Counted from the stretch's first letter, positions 1-6,732 are shown. The stretch is DNA of 11,490 bases from Anaeroplasmataceae bacterium (GCA_020024985.1 JAHHSW010000014.1:1-11490); one strand, 5' to 3'. The notes: generated from the sequence alone by a model not told the origin. A program made the numbers and translations.

Positions 1-523
1 GTCTATAGCATTATTTTATTATGGGCCTTGATTTTTAAATTTAATAATACCGCTTCTATTTTAGAGCAGCAAGAAAATTATTTAAATTGGGATTTAGCTA
101 AAAGATTTACAACGCCTTTAGCCTATCCATTATTTCAAAGCGAGCGCCCCTCTCGTACCATTCTTAATTTTTATGTGTTTATTCCACTAGGCTTATATTT
201 GCCACTTCTTTTTAAAAATTTAACCTATTTAGGGACGCAATTATTTCATTCATAATCATACTAGCTCTTGAGCTATTCCAGCTTTTTACAGCGATTGGTA
301 CCTTTGAGCTTAGTGATATTCTTTTAAACCTATTAGGATTTTTCTAGGAGCTATGATTTTTAAAAGCCTAAGGCCTACAATTTCTAATCTCCAAATAAAC
401 ATAATAAATTTAATAATTATTATATTAGCTATACCAATTGTAATCTATGCAATTACCAAAACTATTATTAGCTATGAGCTATATATCCCGTTTTTTAATG
501 GTGAAGCATTTAAAAGCCTATAA
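1..523 (+). pseudogene. VanZ-like membrane protein gene, 3' part, two frameshifts
   Basis: The frame is already open at base 1, with hydrophobic residues VYSIILLWALIF, so the true start lies left of the window. Frame 1 runs through a VanZ-like core (NFYVFIPLGLYLPLLFK) to a stop at 253-255. The family's next helix, with ILALELFQLFTAIGTFELSD, continues in frame 3 from about 230 to 349. The last part (GAMIFKSLRP, then a final hydrophobic helix) is in frame 2 and ends at TAA 521-523. Each switch fits loss of one base: one around 225-240, the other near 346-349, where TTTTTCTAGG probably was TTTTTCCTAGG. VanZ-like proteins are small polytopic membrane proteins; the founding member affects teicoplanin resistance, but most have no known function. 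Family assignment rests on the NxxxFIPLGxxLPLLF and ELxQ motifs. As sequenced the gene is broken, by mutation or base-calling error. Confidence 0.7.
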
Positions 524-542
524 TCTACTAATATAGCAAAAG

Positions 543-597
543 TAAAAGCTCCTATCACACATAATAGAGTAAATCTATTACTTGATAGAAGCTTTTA
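543..597. terminator. Compound stem-loop between convergent genes, likely bidirectional terminator
   Basis: Arms 543-557 and 583-597 pair over 15 positions with a single C-A mismatch. Inside the loop, 563-568 pairs with 574-579 (AATAGA/TCTATT). The structure sits between the end of the VanZ-like gene (523) and the end of the minus-strand GGGtGRT gene (618). On the plus strand it is followed by a T-rich stretch (TTATTACTTATATT). A role as shared terminator is inferred; the loop is larger than in a classic terminator. Confidence 0.5.
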
Positions 598-617
598 TTA
601 CTTATATTAAATTTCTA

Positions 618-1619
618 CTACTTATTTAATGCTTCCTCTACTGCAACAGCAACTGCAACAGATGCACCAACCATTGGGTTATTACCCATACCAATGAAGC
701 CCATCATTTCAACATGAGCTGGAACAGATGAAGAACCAGCAAACTGGGCATCACTATGCATTCTACCCATTGTATCTGTAATACCATATGAAGCAGGACC
801 TGCAGCCATATTATCTGGGTGAAGGGTTCTACCAGTACCACCACCAGATGCTACTGAGAAATACTTCTTACCCATTTGAACGCATTCCTTCTTATAGGTA
901 CCAGCGACTGGATGCTGGAAACGAGTTGGGTTAGTTGAGTTACCTGTAATAGAAACATCAACACCCTCCATATGCATGATTGCTACACCCTCACGAACAT
1001 CATTACAGCCGTAGCAGCGTACATCTCCTCTTTCACCCTTGCTATATCTAATTTTATCAACAATGTTAACCTTGCCTGTTAGGAAATCAAAGTCAGTCCT
1101 AACATAGGTAAAGCCATTAATTCTTGAAATAACTAAAGCAGCATCCTTACCTAGACCATTTAAAATTACTCTAAGTGGAGTCTTACGAGCCTTATTAGCA
1201 TTTCTTGCAATAACAATTGCTCCCTCAGCTGCAGCGAAGCTCTCGTGACCTGCTAAAAAGGCAAAGCACTTTGTATCCTCACTTAATAACATAGCAGCTA
1301 AATTACCATGACCAAGTCCAACCTTACGATCATCAGCAACACTTCCTGGTAAGCAGAAGGCCTGTAAGCCAATCCCTAGCTTTTCAGCAGCATCCTTAGC
1401 AGTCTTACAATTTTCCTTAATTGCAATAGTTGCACCCATTGTATAAGCCCAGCAGGCGTCCTCAAAGCAAATAGACTGAATACCCTTTACAATCTCATAA
1501 GGATCAAAGCCTAAGCTCTTACATAGCTCTCTTGCCTACTATAGGCTCTTAAGCCCATGCTGATTTAAAACCTCATTAATATAATCAATTCTTCTTTCAT
1601 AGCTTTCAAATAGTGCCAT
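618..1619 (-). pseudogene. GGGtGRT-family protein gene with two tandem in-frame TAG codons
   Basis: Read through, this is a 333-residue protein beginning MALFESYERR. It carries the family-defining SGGGTGRTLHPDN segment, PGSVADDRKVGLGHGNLAAM, and GNSTNPTRFQHPVAGTYKKE. That is the usual full length for this conserved anaerobe family, whose biochemical role is not established; it travels with an iron-sulfur scaffold gene. Codons 27 and 28 are both TAG (1536-1541). From memory of the family this region reads roughly SLEEAKEIC; here it is SL**ARELC. Everything after the stops is intact and strongly conserved, so the lesion is recent, a sequence error, or bypassed. AGGAGGT lies six bases before ATG 1619, so this is the proper start; an internal ATG at 1439 has no comparable site. 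The gene ends with a natural TAG TAG at 615-620. It lies 12 bases after the scaffold gene, clearly the same operon. Confidence 0.85.
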
Positions 1620-1631
1620 AGATATACCTCC

Positions 1632-2324
1632 TTATTGATCACGAGGATCAATCTTCTTGACTGCCTCGTTAAATCTACCATAGGTACCTGATGCCTTTTC
1701 GATAGCCTCCATAGGATCTACCTTCTTCTTAATTAAATCCATCATTTTACCAGTATTAACGTACTTGTAGCCAATGATTTCATCATTTTCATCAAGGCCT
1801 ATCTCAACAATATATTCTTCGGTTAAATTTAGATATCTAGGTCCCTTTTCTCTTGTAGAGTAAATTGTACCAACCTGGCTCATCTTACCCTTACCTAAAT
1901 CCTCCATACCTGCTCCAATAGCAAGTCCACCATCTGAAAATGCACTTTGGCTTCTACCATAAACAATTTGTAAGAAAAGCTCACGCATTGCGGTATTAAT
2001 AGCATCACAAACTAAATCTGTATTTAAGGCCTCTAAAAGGGGCTTACCTACAAGAATTTCTCCTGCCATTGCGGCACTATGTGTCATACCATTACAACCG
2101 ATGGTTTCAACAAGTGCCTCCTCAATAATACCATTTTTAATATTTAGTGTTAGCTTACATGCTCCCTACTGTGGTGCACACCAGCCAATACCATGAGTAA
2201 GGCCTAAAATATCCTTAATTTCCTTTGTTCTTACCCGTTTTCATTCCTCAGGTATAGGTGCAGGTCCATGATTAGTACCACACTTTACCTTACACATTTC
2301 CTGAAGCTCCTTAGTGTATTGCAT
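1632..2324 (-). pseudogene. NifU-like iron-sulfur cluster scaffold gene with two in-frame stops
   Basis: Read through, this gives 230 residues starting MQYTKELQEMCKVKCG. It belongs to the iron-sulfur cluster assembly scaffold family (NifU N-domain-like) found beside GGGtGRT genes. Visible cysteines are C11, C15, C49, C56 and C77 (IGCNG), plus one in LVCDAINTAMRELF; such residues would hold a nascent Fe-S cluster. Codon 28 is TGA (2241-2243), where I recall the family having Gly (PEEGKW). Codon 30 is CGG (Arg), where Trp is usual. Codon 53 is TAG (2166-2168), where Gln is usual (CAPQQGACK). All three differ from the expected codon by one base. The remainder, from residue 54 on, is conserved. 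ATG 2324 is preceded by AGGAGGT at a 7-base spacing. An internal ATG at 2087 would lose most of the cysteines. The stop is TAA, overlapping the ribosome-binding site of the next gene. Confidence 0.85.
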
Positions 2325-2358
2325 ACCTTATACCTCCTCATACAATTATCCTATCTTT

Positions 2359-2364
2359 ATTATA
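2359..2364 (-). promoter_or_regulatory. Probable -10 box for the scaffold/GGGtGRT operon
   Basis: A perfect TATAAT on the minus strand, preceded directly by TG, lies 35 bases before the scaffold ATG. No good -35 box is seen at 17 or 18 bases upstream (GTTTAT / TGTTTA). A near-extended -10 promoter is possible. This is inferred from sequence only. Confidence 0.35.
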
Positions 2365-2457
2365 CATCTGTTCCTAACCCGATAAACAGCTGTAAGCGTT
2401 AAACCCCTGAAATAACATTATTTAACATAATTTTTGCCATATTTTTTTACATTTTTC

Positions 2458-2486
2458 TTGCATATGCCCAAAATATAAAATAAAAT
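2458..2486 (+). promoter_or_regulatory. Probable sigma-A promoter for the 2546 gene
   Basis: TTGCAT (2458-2463) and TAAAAT (2481-2486) are separated by exactly 17 bases on the plus strand. This gives a leader of roughly 50 bases before the TTG start. The promoter diverges from that of the scaffold operon within the AT-rich 2340-2545 intergenic region, where nothing else stands out. Confidence 0.45.
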
Positions 2487-2545
2487 ATTAGCATAATAGC
2501 TTGTTTTTCCAAATAAATAGCTATTCACATGGGAGGTGAGAGGCT

Positions 2546-3175
2546 TTGGAAAATAAAAAAAGAAAGAGAAAAAGCTCTATTTTATACTTATTTTTGGTCT
2601 CATTTACCTTTATAATAGTAGCTATTTGTCTTATACTAACTAACATATTAGTAAAAAACACTAACCCAAATATTACTCTAATTAAGACTATAGATGTAAT
2701 TTTAGCCTTTTCATTCCTTATAATTGCGTTCATAATTCTTAAATCAATCTATAAGGATTTAATCTATTATAAGATAGTAAGAAAAAGCAATCAAATAAAG
2801 AAAGCGGCTATTCATTTTATTTCTTCCTATGATAAGGATAAGCTTTTATGCTACCTAGATAATAGCTCAGTTAGAAAAGAAGGCTTCTATGTTATTACTG
2901 AGGAAGCAAGGCTTAGAGGAAGACTAAATTACTACATTTATTTATCAGATTCAACTGATTTAAGCCTAAAGGAAAAGGTTGATTTATTTAGAGCTACTTC
3001 TAAAAATGATGATAAAGCCGTATTAATTCTACTGCTTTCAGACTTTAAGCTAGATAATGACCTATTAGATAGAATCAATTCCTATGATAAATCCTATTAT
3101 ATGCAGGAATATTTAAGTAAGGCTAGAATGAATCAGATTCTTATGGTTGCTGATGAAATTACAATCCACGTGTAA
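2546..3175 (+). CDS. Unrecognised two-helix membrane protein, TTG start
   Basis: A 209-residue protein I cannot assign to a family. The first 9 residues are strongly basic (MENKKRKRK). Two hydrophobic helices follow, at about residues 11-36 and 46-66, with a short polar loop between. By the positive-inside rule both ends should be cytoplasmic. The remaining ~140 residues form a soluble, charged domain with an alternating pattern resembling a mixed alpha/beta fold (YVITEEARLR, YYIYLSDS, AVLILLLSDFK). The TTG start is supported by GGAGGTGAG at 2532-2540, about 8 bases upstream, and by a promoter-like pair at 2458-2486. The gene is single, divergent from the scaffold operon, and ends inside its own terminator hairpin. 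Unlike its neighbours it is undamaged. No catalytic motif is apparent. Confidence 0.8.
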   Translation: MENKKRKRKSSILYLFLVSFTFIIVAICLILTNILVKNTNPNITLIKTIDVILAFSFLIIAFIILKSIYKDLIYYKIVRKSNQIKKAAIHFISSYDKDKLLCYLDNSSVRKEGFYVITEEARLRGRLNYYIYLSDSTDLSLKEKVDLFRATSKNDDKAVLILLLSDFKLDNDLLDRINSYDKSYYMQEYLSKARMNQILMVADEITIHV

Positions 3176-3190
3176 AACACGTGTTTTTTT
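3167..3190 (+). terminator. Rho-independent terminator overlapping the end of the 2546 gene
   Basis: A 7-bp perfect stem, CACGTGT (3167-3173) with ACACGTG (3177-3183), a three-A loop, and seven Ts at 3184-3190. The left arm includes the last codons and the stop codon of the upstream gene. Confidence 0.85.
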
Positions 3191-3215
3191 GGCTCCCCTG
3201 TAAGGGCCTAATACT

Positions 3216-3241
3216 TCACAAGCCCCTTAAGGGGCATGTGA
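3216..3241. repeat. Subterminal hairpin at the tnpA 3' end of the IS
   Basis: A 26-base near-perfect palindrome: TCACA and GCCCC arms pair with GGGGC and TGTGA around a central TTAA, with one A-A mismatch. IS200/IS605 transposases recognise such imperfect hairpins in single-stranded ends. A smaller related hairpin, CCCCTT-A-AAGGGG (3277-3289), lies just after the transposase stop. Confidence 0.6.
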
Positions 3242-3291
3242 AAAGACCGCCAACCGTGTCTTGACACCATGACCTACCCCTTAAAGGGGGC

Positions 3292-3739
3292 TTAATACTC
3301 CTTCTTTGTCAGACTATCCGTCTTCATATCTTCATCTTCTTGATGTCTTATGTACTCTTGAACCGTCTTGGTATTTAATCCTACTGTAGACACATAATAT
3401 CCTTTTGCCCAAAATGTTCTATTTCCATATTTGTACTTCATATTTGTATATCGCTCAAATATCATCAAGCTGCTTTTTTCCTTTCAAATATCCCATGAAA
3501 GATGAAACTGCAAGCTTTGGTGGAATTGATACCAGCATATGTATATGATCTGGCATCGCATGCACTTCAATTATTTCAACAGCCTTATACTCACATAATT
3601 GTCTGAGTATTCTTCCTATATCGGCTCTTAGCTTACCATATATAGCTTTTCTTCTATATTTAGGTATAAATACTATATGGTACTTACAATTCCATTTAGT
3701 ATGTGATAAACTAGAGTCGTCATTTGCTTTAGTAGCCAT
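3292..3739 (-). pseudogene. tnpA: IS200-family TnpA transposase, one-base insertion
   Basis: The ATG at 3739 has GGAGGT eight bases upstream. The 0-frame encodes 94 residues with the family start (HTKWNCKYHIVFIPKYRRK) and the HUH metal/DNA motif as DHIHMLV. It then runs into a TGA at 3455. The sequence at 3473-3478 is a run of six A on the coding strand, in GGAAAAAAGCAGC. Removing one A restores SSLMIFERY, then RTFWAKGYYVSTVG, the YIRHQ motif (matching the catalytic YxxxQ of Y1 transposases) and a TAA at 3292-3294, for a normal length of 148 residues. As sequenced, the product keeps the HUH site but lacks the nucleophilic tyrosine, so it should be inactive. A -1 slip at A-AAA-AAG does not help: that frame stops after GCA GCT. 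Confidence 0.85.
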
Positions 3740-3837
3740 TTGACATTACCTCCATATATAGTTTTGACAGGTTGGTAGCCCATCATTATTATATCATGGG
3801 GGGGATTTTTGTTCATAGCTAAAAGCAATTCCATTCT

Positions 3838-3861
3838 CACATGCATAGCATGTGGTTTTTT
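3838..3861 (+). terminator. Hairpin with T-tract near the tnpA 5' end of the IS
   Basis: CACATGC (3838-3844) pairs perfectly with GCATGTG (3848-3854) around an ATA loop, followed by G and six Ts (3856-3861). It has the form of a plus-strand terminator. In IS200 elements, a left-end hairpin both serves as a transposase recognition structure and blocks outside transcription; that reading is inferred here. Confidence 0.6.
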
Positions 3862-3879
3862 GCAGTCTTCGACTAGCAA

Positions 3880-3904
3880 AATAAAAGCCTATACTACTAT
3901 AGGC
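3880..3904 (-). terminator. Second minus-strand terminator between the MATE gene and the IS
   Basis: GCCTATA (3887-3893) and TATAGGC (3898-3904) form a perfect 7-bp stem with a 4-base loop. Read on the minus strand, it is followed by TTTTATTTTG. With the stronger hairpin at 3965-4002 it makes a tandem terminator downstream of the MATE gene. Confidence 0.55.
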
Positions 3905-3964
3905 CTAAAGCTATTCTTTCTCTATCTAGCTATAAAAGAGGTTGTAATTTAATCGAGAAGATAA

Positions 3965-4002
3965 ACAAAACACTTTCTAAATAATTCTAGAAAGTGTTTT
4001 GT
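3965..4002. terminator. Terminator of the MATE gene
   Basis: A 14-bp perfect stem: 3965-3978 (ACAAAACACTTTCT) with 3989-4002, and a 10-base AT loop. It begins one base after the MATE stop codon on the minus strand. A-rich and T-rich flanks suggest it can work in both directions. Confidence 0.8.
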
Positions 4003-4003
4003 T

Positions 4004-5344
4004 TTATTCTATTATTTCTTGCTCACTAAAACGCCTGGTCTCTTTTTTTATAAATCTTACATAGAAAATAAAACCAATAATTGTAGTGACTGTCTCAGTT
4101 ATTGGGTATGTCCACCAGAAATACTCTAAGCCAAAGCGTGAGAATATATAAGCTAATGGTACAAATAGCACAATTGTTCTAAAGAAGGTTAATAATGAGC
4201 TCTTTACTGCTCTACCTACAGCCTGGAAAAATACGGGATATATTAATGATGTTACTAAAGGTATAAAGCTAACACCAATGAATCTAAAGCCATATACACC
4301 TATTTCAATAACATTTTCTTTATTAGAGAATACCTGGATCATTTGTCTTGGTACTAGCTCAAAGCAAAGCACACCAATAGTCATAAGCATAAAGCCATAT
4401 ATTAATGATACATTAAGAGTATCCTTACATCTTTTTAAATTACCTGCTGAATAATTGTAGCCAATTATTGGAACTATACAGGTTTGTAGAGCTCCTAGTG
4501 GAATAAAAAAGAATGTCTGCCACTTATAATAAATACCTAAGGCTGTAACTGCATCATCTGAAAAGCCCTTAAGTATTAGGTTTAAGCCTAATATATAAAC
4601 TGTATAAGCACTTTGCATCAAAATATTTGGAATTCCTAATACATATATTCTTTTTATTTCCTTTGAATAGCACTTAAGCTCAGGGCTCCTCATAAAGCCC
4701 TTCCTCATTACAATTAAGGCTGCAACAACTTGTCCACATACAGTAGCTGTAGCCGCACCTGAAATACCCATCTTTGGTAATCCTATCATACCAAAGATTA
4801 AAATTGGATCTAATACAATATTTACAATCGCACCTGCAATTTGAGCAAACATTGGAGTTTTCATATCTCCTCTTGCTTGTAATACCTTAGTCCAAATACT
4901 TTCTAAAAATAAACCAAATGAAAATACCGTAGTAATTCTACCATATTTAATTACATCCATTATAACTGCCTCATCCTGTGATGACATTCTAGCAAATAAT
5001 GGCATTGTAAAGAAAGCAATAACACTAAATACAACATACATAAATACCGCAATAGGCGTACCTACACCAGCTGTTTTATTTGTAGCCTCCTCATCATGTA
5101 CACCTAAGCTATAGCTCATTGAGGTATTAATACCTACTCCTGTACCAACAGCTAAGGCAATCATTAAAAGCTGAATCGGATAGATAATAGATAGGGCTGT
5201 TAGGCCACTTCCACTATATTTACCAACAAAGAAGCTGTCAATTATGTTATAAAGCGCCTGAATTAGCTGTGCTAGCATTACTGGAGGTGCTATCTTAAAA
5301 ATTATTTTATTAATTTTTTCTGTCCCAAAATAACTATTTTCCAT
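4004..5344 (-). CDS. MATE-family multidrug/cation efflux transporter
   Basis: This is a 446-residue polytopic membrane protein of the usual MATE length, with about twelve hydrophobic helices in two repeated halves. The opening of the first half, KIAPPVMLAQLIQALYNIIDSFFVGK, is the classical MATE helix 1-2 signature. ALSIIYPIQLLMIALAVGTG follows. The second half starts near residue 230 with VLGIPNILMQSAYTVY and has a matching PIIGYNYSAGN segment. MATE proteins export organic cations, drugs or metabolites in exchange for Na+ or H+; the substrate cannot be read from sequence. This branch resembles the Clostridium/Bacillus MatE group. The ATG at 5344 follows GAGGG at about 6 bases. The gene is intact, appears monocistronic, has a strong terminator, and has no adjacent MarR- or TetR-type regulator. 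Confidence 0.9.
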   Translation of the reverse strand: MENSYFGTEKINKIIFKIAPPVMLAQLIQALYNIIDSFFVGKYSGSGLTALSIIYPIQLLMIALAVGTGVGINTSMSYSLGVHDEEATNKTAGVGTPIAVFMYVVFSVIAFFTMPLFARMSSQDEAVIMDVIKYGRITTVFSFGLFLESIWTKVLQARGDMKTPMFAQIAGAIVNIVLDPILIFGMIGLPKMGISGAATATVCGQVVAALIVMRKGFMRSPELKCYSKEIKRIYVLGIPNILMQSAYTVYILGLNLILKGFSDDAVTALGIYYKWQTFFFIPLGALQTCIVPIIGYNYSAGNLKRCKDTLNVSLIYGFMLMTIGVLCFELVPRQMIQVFSNKENVIEIGVYGFRFIGVSFIPLVTSLIYPVFFQAVGRAVKSSLLTFFRTIVLFVPLAYIFSRFGLEYFWWTYPITETVTTIIGFIFYVRFIKKETRRFSEQEIIE

Positions 5345-5451
5345 TCTATTACCCTCGTCAATAAAAATAAAAATACAAAAGAAATCGCTATATTATCTAA
5401 AATTGTTGCTTTTTCTTAAAAGTTTTTTAACAGAACCACTTTGAAATAACC

Positions 5452-5687
5452 ATGATGATAACCAACACACACGGTGTAGGTATTAAATATATCCAAGGCT
5501 ATCTTGATTTTCTAACCATAAGAAAGAAAATGAATTATTCTTATGAGAGAGAGCTGATCAAGCAGCTGCTGTATATAATATAATTAAAGACATCAGATCT
5601 TGGATAAGTCAAGAATTATCAAATCAGAAATTACCTATATCTCTTAAAGAAGCTTATTGTGAGTATAGATATGGAATATTTAGTTAA
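5452..5687 (+). pseudogene. Short unidentified coding remnant with a frameshift in a GA repeat
   Basis: From ATG 5452 the plus strand reads MMITNTHGVGIKYIQGYLDF, then LTIRKKMNYSYERELIK, and stops near 5585. At 5545-5553 there is a GAGAGAGAG run. Removing two bases joins it to a second open stretch in frame 3 (ADQAAAVYNIIKDIRSWISQ, ending EAYCEYRYGIFS and TAA 5685-5687). The joined product is about 77 residues, with a coding-like composition throughout. No ribosome-binding site is seen before 5452 and both frames are closed just upstream, so this is probably the tail of a larger gene whose front was lost. I do not recognise the family; a mobile-element or phage origin is possible but not shown. 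Confidence 0.4.
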
Positions 5688-5740
5688 ATTTAAACAAAAA
5701 CAACATTTATGATTAATTTAGCAAAAGAAATTATAATTTC

Positions 5741-5772
5741 ATCCTACTTTATTGTCAATAATAAAGTAGGAT
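5741..5772. repeat. 13-bp perfect inverted repeat downstream of the lipid kinase gene
   Basis: ATCCTACTTTATT (5741-5753) and its exact complement (5760-5772) flank a 6-base spacer. It lies 32 bases after the stop of the lipid kinase gene, so a transcription end is plausible. However, the A-rich flank (ATAAAAAAG) is on the wrong side for a normal terminator: minus-strand transcripts meet the T-run before the stem, not after it. Confidence 0.5.
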
Positions 5773-5804
5773 AAAAAAGAAAAAGTAGATAATAAAATTT
5801 AATA

Positions 5805-6719
5805 TTACCTACTTATAAAATATTTATTTAAAACCTTTTTAGAAACTATAACCTCAAGAGCATCCTTTATTGCATCAACCTGGATTCTAGGCTGATCATT
5901 TAAAAGCTCTCCATCAGTATTATAATTTATATTCTCATTTGACTCTATCACTATGCTTCTAGCATTAATAAACTCTACATTTTTGGATTTAAACTCTCCT
6001 AATAATAAGGCTCTTGCAAAAAGTAAGACAGTCATAAATCTACCCCTTTTATGGATAAGCATTAGCTGTAGAGTATTATCATTTAAATATATCTTTTCCT
6101 TTCTCCTAAGCCTAAAGCCTGCTAAATAGCGAGAATTTGTCGCAAGTAAAATAGATAAGCTATAGTCAATTGGAATTGCCCCATCAATACTCATTTTAAT
6201 ATTAAGGCTATGCTTCTTATTCATTTGCTTTAAAACATTTAGGTAATAGGAAAGCTTACCTAATGCAACCTTACTTTTATGTGTAGTTTGATAGCTTATT
6301 TCAGTTAATGAGCCTGCCGCTAGGCCATAGTCAAAATAAGTATCATTTATTTTAGAAATATCAATATTAGAGCAATAACCACTTTCTATTATTTTTAGAC
6401 ATTTCTTTATACTTTTGCTATAACCTAAGCTTTTAGCAAAATCATTACAGGTACCCATAGGAATTATAGCTAGCCTAGGCCTTTTAATAAGCCCCATAAT
6501 ACCATTAATTGCCTCATGAACAGTTCCATCTCCACCACAAGCAACTACCAAATCAAAATCCATACCCTTTTTAATAATATATGAGGTAATAGCCTTAGGT
6601 CCAAAGGACTGAAACAGCTTTATTTCATATAGCCTTGATAATCCTTCAATAACAACACTTATCTTATTTTTAAGCTCACTTCTACCTGAAAAAGCATTAT
6701 AAACAATTAATGCCTTCAA
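5805..6719 (-). CDS. Diacylglycerol kinase-like lipid kinase (DgkB/YegS type)
   Basis: A 304-residue member of the diacylglycerol kinase catalytic-domain family, which uses ATP to phosphorylate diacylglycerol or related lipids at the inner membrane face. The N-terminus (KALIVYNAFSGR) is the family's NPxSG-like strand. The nucleotide-binding motif CGGDGTVHEAINGIM is at about residues 61-75, and IPMGTCNDFA at about 86-95. The C-terminal half, with NTDGELL, fits the second beta domain. I place the start at TTG 6719, because AGGAGG (6727-6732) is 7 bases away; a GTG at 6725 touches the site and is unlikely. The ribosome-binding site overlaps the ktrA stop codon, so translation is probably coupled to ktrA. 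In Firmicutes, DgkB recycles diacylglycerol from lipoteichoic acid synthesis; that precise role is inferred. Confidence 0.87.
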   Translation of the reverse strand: MKALIVYNAFSGRSELKNKISVVIEGLSRLYEIKLFQSFGPKAITSYIIKKGMDFDLVVACGGDGTVHEAINGIMGLIKRPRLAIIPMGTCNDFAKSLGYSKSIKKCLKIIESGYCSNIDISKINDTYFDYGLAAGSLTEISYQTTHKSKVALGKLSYYLNVLKQMNKKHSLNIKMSIDGAIPIDYSLSILLATNSRYLAGFRLRRKEKIYLNDNTLQLMLIHKRGRFMTVLLFARALLLGEFKSKNVEFINARSIVIESNENINYNTDGELLNDQPRIQVDAIKDALEVIVSKKVLNKYFISR

Positions 6720-6726
6720 AATCACA

Positions 6727-6732
6727 CCTCCT
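6727..6732 (-). promoter_or_regulatory. Ribosome-binding site that fixes the lipid kinase start at TTG 6719
   Basis: AGGAGG lies 7 bases before TTG 6719 and only one base before GTG 6725. The spacing favours TTG. The site overlaps the TAG stop of ktrA (6731-6733). Confidence 0.7.

Larger units (their letters stand above)
3191..3880 (-). mobile_element. IS200/IS605-type insertion sequence, approximate limits
   Basis: A single-gene element carrying a damaged Y1 transposase gene and flanked by subterminal hairpins, as expected for this family, which has no terminal inverted repeats. At the transposase 3' side there is a strong hairpin at 3216-3241. At the 5' side there is a hairpin at 3838-3854. 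The element sits in the gap between two convergent genes, inside their terminators (3167-3190 on the left, 3887-3904 and 3965-4002 on the right). I cannot place the exact ends, because this family leaves no target duplication; the limits given are the space between flanking terminators. No tnpB or omega RNA partner is visible, which fits an IS200-like rather than IS605-like arrangement. Confidence 0.75.

Noticed and set aside
1632..2087. Scaffold protein starting at internal ATG 2087
   Set aside because: It lacks a ribosome-binding site and would lose the conserved cysteines; the operon-proximal ATG at 2324 has AGGAGGT.
1536..2243. Genome-wide reassignment of TAG or TGA as sense codons
   Set aside because: Intact genes in the same window end at expected lengths in TAG (ktrA, DUF308-like, GGGtGRT) and TGA (ktrB, GNAT-NUDIX), so both act as stops here.
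2521..2733. 70-residue minus-strand open frame
   Set aside because: It lies antisense over the well-supported 2546 gene, with no ribosome-binding site and low-complexity composition.
3470..3485. Programmed -1 frameshift at A-AAA-AAG in tnpA
   Set aside because: The -1 frame stops after two codons (GCA GCT TGA). Restoring the transposase needs the opposite shift, and IS200 transposases are normally made without frameshifting.
3673..3879. 68-residue minus-strand open frame at the IS left end
   Set aside because: It overlaps the tnpA start in another frame, crosses the end hairpin, and has no family features; it is chance reading of IS end sequence.
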